From NCBI GenBank assembly GCA_025774865.1, contig JALGZO010000224.1, forward strand, positions 1 through 10,921: DNA of 10,921 nucleotides, read 5' to 3'. Made by a program: the position numbers and the translations under genes. Each line of letters starts with the position of its first letter. The first letter of the stretch is position 1. Shown here one piece after another: positions 6,934 to 10,921 of this stretch. The notes beneath the pieces are model-generated. The model made no database searches. It was not told the DNA's origin and saw only the letters and a list, made by a program, of their open reading frames with translations. Origin of the DNA: a bacterium (GTDB lineage Bacteria; ARS69).

Positions 6934-7548
6934 ATGCACCCTAGATTCGAAGACTGGATCGAGCTGATCGAAGGCTCGGTCGCCGGCGCGGCGCGCCACA
7001 GGCTCGAGGAGCACCTCGCCGAGTGTGACGAGTGCTGCAAGCGGGAACGTGAGATTCGCGACATGCTGGAGACAATGGTCGCAGACCGCTTGTTGGAGCC
7101 GTCACCCGCCGCGCTCTCATCTGTTTTCGAAGCGCTCCGACCGTCCGGCTTCAAGCTCACACTCCCAGGCTGGGCCCGCGGCCTACGCGAGCGGCTGGCT
7201 CGGCCCGCCTTCGATACGCTGGAGAATCGCCAAGAGGCGTTCGCGGGTGCGCGCTCCTCGTCCGTGGCCCGGCGGCTCCGATTCAACGAGGGGCGACTCG
7301 AGCTCGACATTCTCGTGGAGGCAGAAGGAGACCGGCGCCGCCTCACGGCCCAGCTCCTCTCGCTCGGCGAGGAGCCTCAACCCCTGGTCGGCGCCCGCTT
7401 CCTCGTTTCAGCGAGTGGGACGATCGAGGCCGACGGCGAGACCGACGCGCACGGCGGATTCCTGCGGGAAGTCGCGGCCCCCGGGGACATCGAGGTCCGG
7501 GTAGCGACCGAAGACGGACTCGTCGTTTTCACTATCCCGGACTGTTGA
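6934..7548 (+). CDS. Putative ZAS-type (zf-HC2) anti-sigma factor with a C-terminal beta domain
   Basis: This gene encodes 205 residues from ATG 6934. Residues 1-45 carry the zinc anti-sigma signature H-x3-C-x2-C (His27, Cys31, Cys34), with an upstream His (His2 or His22) as a possible fourth ligand and an extra Cys35. ZAS proteins bind and silence the ECF sigma encoded beside them. Residues about 50-110 are a flexible Arg/Ala/Ser-rich linker. Residues about 115-205 look like a beta sandwich: GRLELDILVE, then LVGARFLVSASGTIEADGETD and GGFLREVAAPGDIEVRV, close in form to carboxypeptidase-regulatory or peptidase-associated Ig-like domains. There is no transmembrane helix, unlike many ZAS anti-sigmas, so it acts in the cytosol. 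It lies 42 bases after the sigma gene and four bases before the CHAT gene. Silencing of the sigma factor is inferred from motif and position. Alternatively the protein could be mainly a protease substrate or adaptor. Confidence 0.75.
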   Translation: MHPRFEDWIELIEGSVAGAARHRLEEHLAECDECCKREREIRDMLETMVADRLLEPSPAALSSVFEALRPSGFKLTLPGWARGLRERLARPAFDTLENRQEAFAGARSSSVARRLRFNEGRLELDILVEAEGDRRRLTAQLLSLGEEPQPLVGARFLVSASGTIEADGETDAHGGFLREVAAPGDIEVRVATEDGLVVFTIPDC

Positions 7549-7552
7549 TCGA

Positions 7553-10417
7553 GTGGCTCTTGTCACCGAGGTCCTCAGGGCGCCCGACCTCGACGCCGTC
7601 CGCAGACTCGCAGCCGACCGGCCTATCGCCGATCTTCAGGCGATCTTCCCGTCGCTGAAGGACGAGGTCCAGCGAATGATGCGCACGGAACCGAAGCGTG
7701 CGCTCGACATCGGGGAGCGCGCCGTCGTCGTGGCGGAGATCGCGCGCGATCCCGAGCTCGAAGCGCGAGCCGCCTGGATGCGCGGTTACGGGCTGGTCGG
7801 CATCCTGCGAGCCCGGGAAGCCGCCGCAGACTACGAGCGCGCCGCCGCCATCTTTCGCGACCTGGGGAACAAGCTCGAAGAGGCCGAGGTCGCGATCGGC
7901 TGGGTCGGCGCCCTGATGTTCTTGGGCGATTACGAAAAGGCACTCGCTCTCGGGGAACGATCGCTACGCGTGCTCCGGCGGCGCGGGCGCGTCGCCGAGG
8001 CCGCGAAGCTCGACTTCAACCTCGGGAGCATCCACGATCGGATGAAAGGTCCCGTGGCCGCGAAGCGGCACTTCGACCGGGCCCTCAAGTCCGCAAAACA
8101 GCTCGGCGATCCGGTGATGATCCGCGTCATCCAAATGAACCGGGCACACGCGTTCAAGAGTCTCGGACGGTGGGAGCAGGCCGAGAGCCTCTACCACTGG
8201 GTCCGGAAGGCGGCGCATGAAGCGGGCGAGACGCGCTTGGTAGGTCTCGCCGAGGGCAACCTCGGTCACTTGGAGCTCTTGCGAGGGGAGTACGGGCGGG
8301 CTTTCAAGCGTCTGGAAGCGGCGCGAGCCCTGCAGCTCGAGGATCCCTACCTACTGACTTACACGCTCGGGGATCTCTCCCAGCTCTTCTTGGAAATGAA
8401 CAGCTTTCAGCGCGCGAACGCTCTCGGGCGCCAGGCACGGTGCGTCGCGCTTCGACACGGCATTCGGTTCGAAGTGGGGCGGGCCGCTACTTATCAGGCC
8501 ATCGCGTGTCTCGGCCTCGGCGAGATCACCCAGGCCTCCACGCATCTCGAGGACGCGACCCGCGCGTTTCAGCTGGAAGGTAACCCTCCCCCCAGATTCG
8601 TCGGCTCGCTCTTCTGGGCGGAGCTCGAGGCCCGCCGCGGTCGGCTCTCGTCGGCGGCGAGGCTTCTCGCGCGGGCGGCCGAGGTGTTCGCCAAGGAGAG
8701 GCTGCCGCTGTACGAGGCAACTGCGTGGGTGAATCGGGCGGCGATCGAGCTCCGGCGAGACCGCCGCGAGAGTGCCCGGACGGCGATCACCCGAGCTCGA
8801 CGCCTGATGCGGCGCGTGCGCTCGCCTTGGCTGCAGGCTCGCATCGACCACCTCGCCGGGCGGGTGGCGATGGACGAGCAGAAGATGGGAGTCGCCCTGA
8901 GGAGTTTTCGCAAGGCGGTGGAGCGCGTCGAGACGAGCCGGGGGCGCATCGGCATCGACGAGCTCTGCATCCACTTCGGCGCAAACAAGGCGCCGATCTA
9001 CACGGATCTGGTCGAGACGCTGCTGCGTCGCGGGGGGAAATCAGCCGTTGCCGATGCCTTCGAGGTGGTCGAGCGTTCGCGATCCCGCGCGCTCGTGGAT
9101 CTTCTCGCCGGCCACCTGACCGGCGCGCGCAACAAGGCGGACCCCGGAGTCGCGCGCCTCATGCGGCGGCTGGAGACGTTGCGGGCGGAACTGAACTCGC
9201 TGTCGGGTTTCAGCGCACGGTGGGACAAGGGTGGCAGCGACGAGTCGCGGCCCCGATGTTCGGCGGCCGAGGTAAGGAAGCGGGAGGAGGAATTCACCGA
9301 CGTCGTCCACCGGTTGCGTGCCAAGGACGCGCCGATCGGAGCCCTGACCGCGGGCGAGACCGCGACTCTGGCCGGGGTTCAGCGCGGGCTACCCGCAGGC
9401 ACAATCCTCGTCGAGTACTACGTTCATCCACGCGGATCGATGGCGTTCGTCGTGGCCCGGGATGGCGCCCGCCTCGTCGAGCTTCGGGCGGGGCACAAGG
9501 AGATCGTCGACAATATGTCGCGACTCCGCTTCCAGCTCGAAAAGTGGTTCTATGGAAAAGCGTATGTTGAAGCACGCCAGGCGGTGTTGCGCGACGCCCT
9601 TGAACACGAGCTGCGCCGGCTTGCAGAGCGGCTGTGGGACCCGCTCGGAGTGAGCGCCCGACGCGTCATCGTCGTTCCCCATGGACCGTTGCACTCGCTG
9701 CCGTTTCACGCCCTGACCGGAGCCGATGGGGTGCCGTTAGCGAAGCGGCACGTCTTCTCGTACCTACCGAGCGCGAGTGTCCGCCGTTACCTCGACGAAG
9801 ACCACACGGCGACGAACAGCCGCCGTTTTGCGGATGCGCGGATCTTGGCGGTCGGCGCGGGAGACGGTTCCATCCCGCAAGTAGATCAGGAGGTCAAACG
9901 CGTGCGCCGCCTCTTCCGCCGGGGTCGCACTCTTCGGGGCAGGCACGCGACCCGAGAGCGGTTCGTGCGGGAGGCCCGCAACGCGGACGTCGTACACGTC
10001 GCCACGCACGGCGTATTCCGCCAGGACGATCCGCACTTCTCCGCCCTGCAGCTCGCTGACGGCTGGATGAGCCTCTACGATCTCTACGGCCTGCACCTGA
10101 GAGCCGGACTCGTCTGCGTGAGCGCGTGCAACAGCGGCCGCAACTGGGTCGGCGCAGGAGACGAGATCGTCGGGCTCGTCAGGGGTTTCCTACACGCGGG
10201 GGCGCGGACTCTCGTTGTCAGCCTTTGGCCGGTGCAGGATGACTCGACGGTGCGCTTCATGGAGATCTTCTACCGGCACTTGCGCTCCCACCGACCGGCG
10301 GAAGAGGCTCTGACCGCTGCGATGTTGGAGCTCCGGGAGGAATTCCCTCATCCATATCATTGGGCGCCGTTCGTGCTCATCGGACGCGGCGGACCCATCA
10401 GCCACTCCTTAGAATAG
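7553..10417 (+). CDS. TPR-CHAT caspase-like cysteine protease
   Basis: This gene encodes 954 residues from GTG 7553, four bases after the preceding stop. It has no clear Shine-Dalgarno, so translation is probably coupled. Residues about 50-460 are helical tetratricopeptide repeats with ALALGERSL, AKRHFDRALKSAKQLG and similar pairs: a sensing or protein-binding solenoid. Residues about 470-600 hold the usual linker ahead of CHAT (VVERSRSRALVDLLA) and a charged helical stretch. The CHAT domain (about 615-948) has VPHGPLHSLPFHAL, the catalytic His819 in VATHG, the catalytic Cys859 in VSACNSG, and GLVRGFLHAGARTLVVSLWPV. The clan CD protease dyad is therefore intact. CHAT proteases are caspase/separase relatives that cleave partners after activation, for example Csx29 or gasdermin-linked proteases. 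No gasdermin is present, so the adjacent zinc-finger protein is the obvious candidate substrate. There is no signal peptide or membrane segment. Confidence 0.9.
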   Translation: MALVTEVLRAPDLDAVRRLAADRPIADLQAIFPSLKDEVQRMMRTEPKRALDIGERAVVVAEIARDPELEARAAWMRGYGLVGILRAREAAADYERAAAIFRDLGNKLEEAEVAIGWVGALMFLGDYEKALALGERSLRVLRRRGRVAEAAKLDFNLGSIHDRMKGPVAAKRHFDRALKSAKQLGDPVMIRVIQMNRAHAFKSLGRWEQAESLYHWVRKAAHEAGETRLVGLAEGNLGHLELLRGEYGRAFKRLEAARALQLEDPYLLTYTLGDLSQLFLEMNSFQRANALGRQARCVALRHGIRFEVGRAATYQAIACLGLGEITQASTHLEDATRAFQLEGNPPPRFVGSLFWAELEARRGRLSSAARLLARAAEVFAKERLPLYEATAWVNRAAIELRRDRRESARTAITRARRLMRRVRSPWLQARIDHLAGRVAMDEQKMGVALRSFRKAVERVETSRGRIGIDELCIHFGANKAPIYTDLVETLLRRGGKSAVADAFEVVERSRSRALVDLLAGHLTGARNKADPGVARLMRRLETLRAELNSLSGFSARWDKGGSDESRPRCSAAEVRKREEEFTDVVHRLRAKDAPIGALTAGETATLAGVQRGLPAGTILVEYYVHPRGSMAFVVARDGARLVELRAGHKEIVDNMSRLRFQLEKWFYGKAYVEARQAVLRDALEHELRRLAERLWDPLGVSARRVIVVPHGPLHSLPFHALTGADGVPLAKRHVFSYLPSASVRRYLDEDHTATNSRRFADARILAVGAGDGSIPQVDQEVKRVRRLFRRGRTLRGRHATRERFVREARNADVVHVATHGVFRQDDPHFSALQLADGWMSLYDLYGLHLRAGLVCVSACNSGRNWVGAGDEIVGLVRGFLHAGARTLVVSLWPVQDDSTVRFMEIFYRHLRSHRPAEEALTAAMLELREEFPHPYHWAPFVLIGRGGPISHSLE

Positions 10418-10422
10418 ACCAG

Positions 10423-10440
10423 CCACGAGCGCCGTCGTGG
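10423..10440 (+). terminator. Small hairpin after the CHAT operon
   Basis: CCACGA and TCGTGG form a perfect six-pair stem around a six-base loop, five bases after the CHAT stop codon. There is no T-run after it, so as an intrinsic terminator it is weak. It may only be a transcript-end stabiliser or chance. Confidence 0.25.
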
Positions 10441-10464
10441 TCAGGGCGAGGCCCCAGAGCGTAC

Positions 10465-10795
10465 TGTCCGAACATCTCGATCGAGGCCGCCCATCTCACG
10501 CCGCCCGCCGATGGTAGTAGCTGAGCACGCCGCCGAGTCGCGCACTGACCTCGACTCTCCCCTCACGCTGCGGTGCCGCCCCGCTGACGATCTCGTTCCC
10601 GATGCCTTGGTGGCTTCGCTCGTCGTGGTAGTGTTCCACATACTCGGCGATCGCTCGATCGAGCGATTCCTGCCCCAGGAAGATTCCCCGATCGAGACAC
10701 TCGGATTTGATCGACCTCACGAACCGCTCCGCGTGCGCGTTCATGTTCGGCGCTCGGTACGCCGTCAGTAGGATTTCAACTCCTGTAGCGTCCAT
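10465..10795 (-). mobile_element. 3' part of an rve/DDE-type insertion sequence
   Basis: The element's transposase is cut at about 10795, so only its right part remains. TGTCCGAACATC at 10465-10476 lies 20 bases past the transposase stop and is a plausible right terminal repeat (TG-start). The matching left end is missing, so this border cannot be confirmed within the window. Confidence 0.45.
10496..10795 (-). pseudogene. Truncated integrase-core (rve_3) transposase
   Basis: The 100 residues show the C-terminal part of the integrase core of IS3/IS481-like transposases: ILLTAYRAPNMNAHAERFV, then SIKSECLDRGIFLG, YVEHYHDERSHQGIGNEI, and a tail GGVLSYYHRRAA before the stop. The catalytic glutamate of the DDE triad is likely the Glu in HAERF or SIKSEC; the two aspartates lie in the missing N-terminal half. 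Reading back in frame above 10795 gives no transposase-like sequence, so the ATG there is an accident of the break. The element is inactive. It sits between the CHAT operon and the next gene on the plus strand. Confidence 0.85.
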
Positions 10796-10870
10796 AAAGA
10801 GAAGTCCGTGTTCTCGCCTTGGAATTAGTTGGCACGTCCTCTCCTCACGGGCCGGACAGAGTCCACTTGA

Positions 10871-10875
10871 GGAGG
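10871..10875 (+). promoter_or_regulatory. Shine-Dalgarno for the right-edge gene
   Basis: GGAGG, within TTGAGGAGGG, is followed by seven bases and ATG at 10883. An in-frame ATG at 10877 is only one base away and too close, so 10883 is preferred. Confidence 0.6.
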
Positions 10876-10882
10876 GATGATC

Positions 10883-10921
10883 ATGTCATTCTGGAAGCGA
10901 TCCAAGAGAAGAGAGGAAGCC
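10883..10921 (+). CDS. Start of a gene cut by the window edge; possibly an ADOP/MacB-type ABC permease
   Basis: Only 13 codons are visible: MSFWKRSKRREEA. The strong Shine-Dalgarno supports a real start. The basic opening resembles that of the large FtsX-domain permeases (ADOP family) common in Acidobacteria and similar phyla, which begin with a short W/R/K-rich segment and then an acidic DLDxEIxxHL helix. With so few residues this is a guess; other proteins, such as FtsY-like ones, start similarly. It lies 88 bases from the break in the transposase remnant. Confidence 0.4.
   Translation, partial: MSFWKRSKRREEA

Noticed and set aside
8725-9570. Open frame of 281 codons within the CHAT gene in another frame
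   Set aside because: It lies wholly inside the TPR-CHAT reading frame, is Arg/Gly/Pro-rich and has no domain pattern, so it is a shadow.
1-10921. A CRISPR array or gRAMP/Cas gene accompanying the TPR-CHAT gene, as in type III-E systems
   Set aside because: I saw no regularly spaced repeats and no Cas-like frames anywhere in the window.

Overview
The window is GC-rich bacterial chromosome, probably from an uncultured member of the FCB group. Candidatus Eisenbacteria or a close relative is my best guess. This rests on a secreted protein ending in a FlgD/T9SS-type sorting-like Ig domain, a neighbouring NxxGxxA-type repeat protein, a lipoprotein of no familiar family, and a TPR-CHAT protein. The taxonomy is inference; no rRNA gene is present.

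Layout. Positions 1-180 hold only a degraded trace of a possible FtsX/MacB-type permease. Positions 193-750 (minus) encode a small predicted lipoprotein. Positions about 876-1234 (minus) hold a broken C-terminal piece of a phage terminase large subunit. It directly abuts the stop codon of rpoD (1241-2977, minus), the housekeeping sigma-70 factor, which starts at TTG behind a good Shine-Dalgarno. Upstream of rpoD there is no dnaG. After about 400 bases without a gene comes a 5'-truncated, frameshifted IS110-family transposase (about 3400-3772, plus) with a possible right-end remnant up to about 3970. Positions 4075-6027 (minus) encode a 650-residue secreted repeat protein with a FlgD-like C-terminal domain.

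Divergent from that protein is a tight three-gene operon on the plus strand. It contains an ECF sigma factor (6265-6891) with a promoter placed so that its mRNA could be leaderless, a soluble HxxxCxxC zinc-finger (ZAS-like) putative anti-sigma factor with a C-terminal beta domain (6934-7548), and a 954-residue TPR-CHAT caspase-like protease (7553-10417) with the His and Cys dyad intact. The set resembles, in logic, the accessory module of type III-E CRISPR (TPR-CHAT protease Csx29, Csx30 and an RpoE-like sigma factor), but there is no CRISPR component here. My working hypothesis is a protease-gated sigma switch: the TPR arm senses a signal, CHAT cleaves the zinc-finger protein, and the sigma factor is released.

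The right end (10465-10795, minus) holds the C-terminal third of an rve/DDE transposase. It is followed by the first 13 codons of a gene on the plus strand (from 10883) that looks like the start of an ADOP/MacB-type ABC permease. Overall, core genes (rpoD) and an apparently intact regulatory operon are separated by mobile-element and phage debris.
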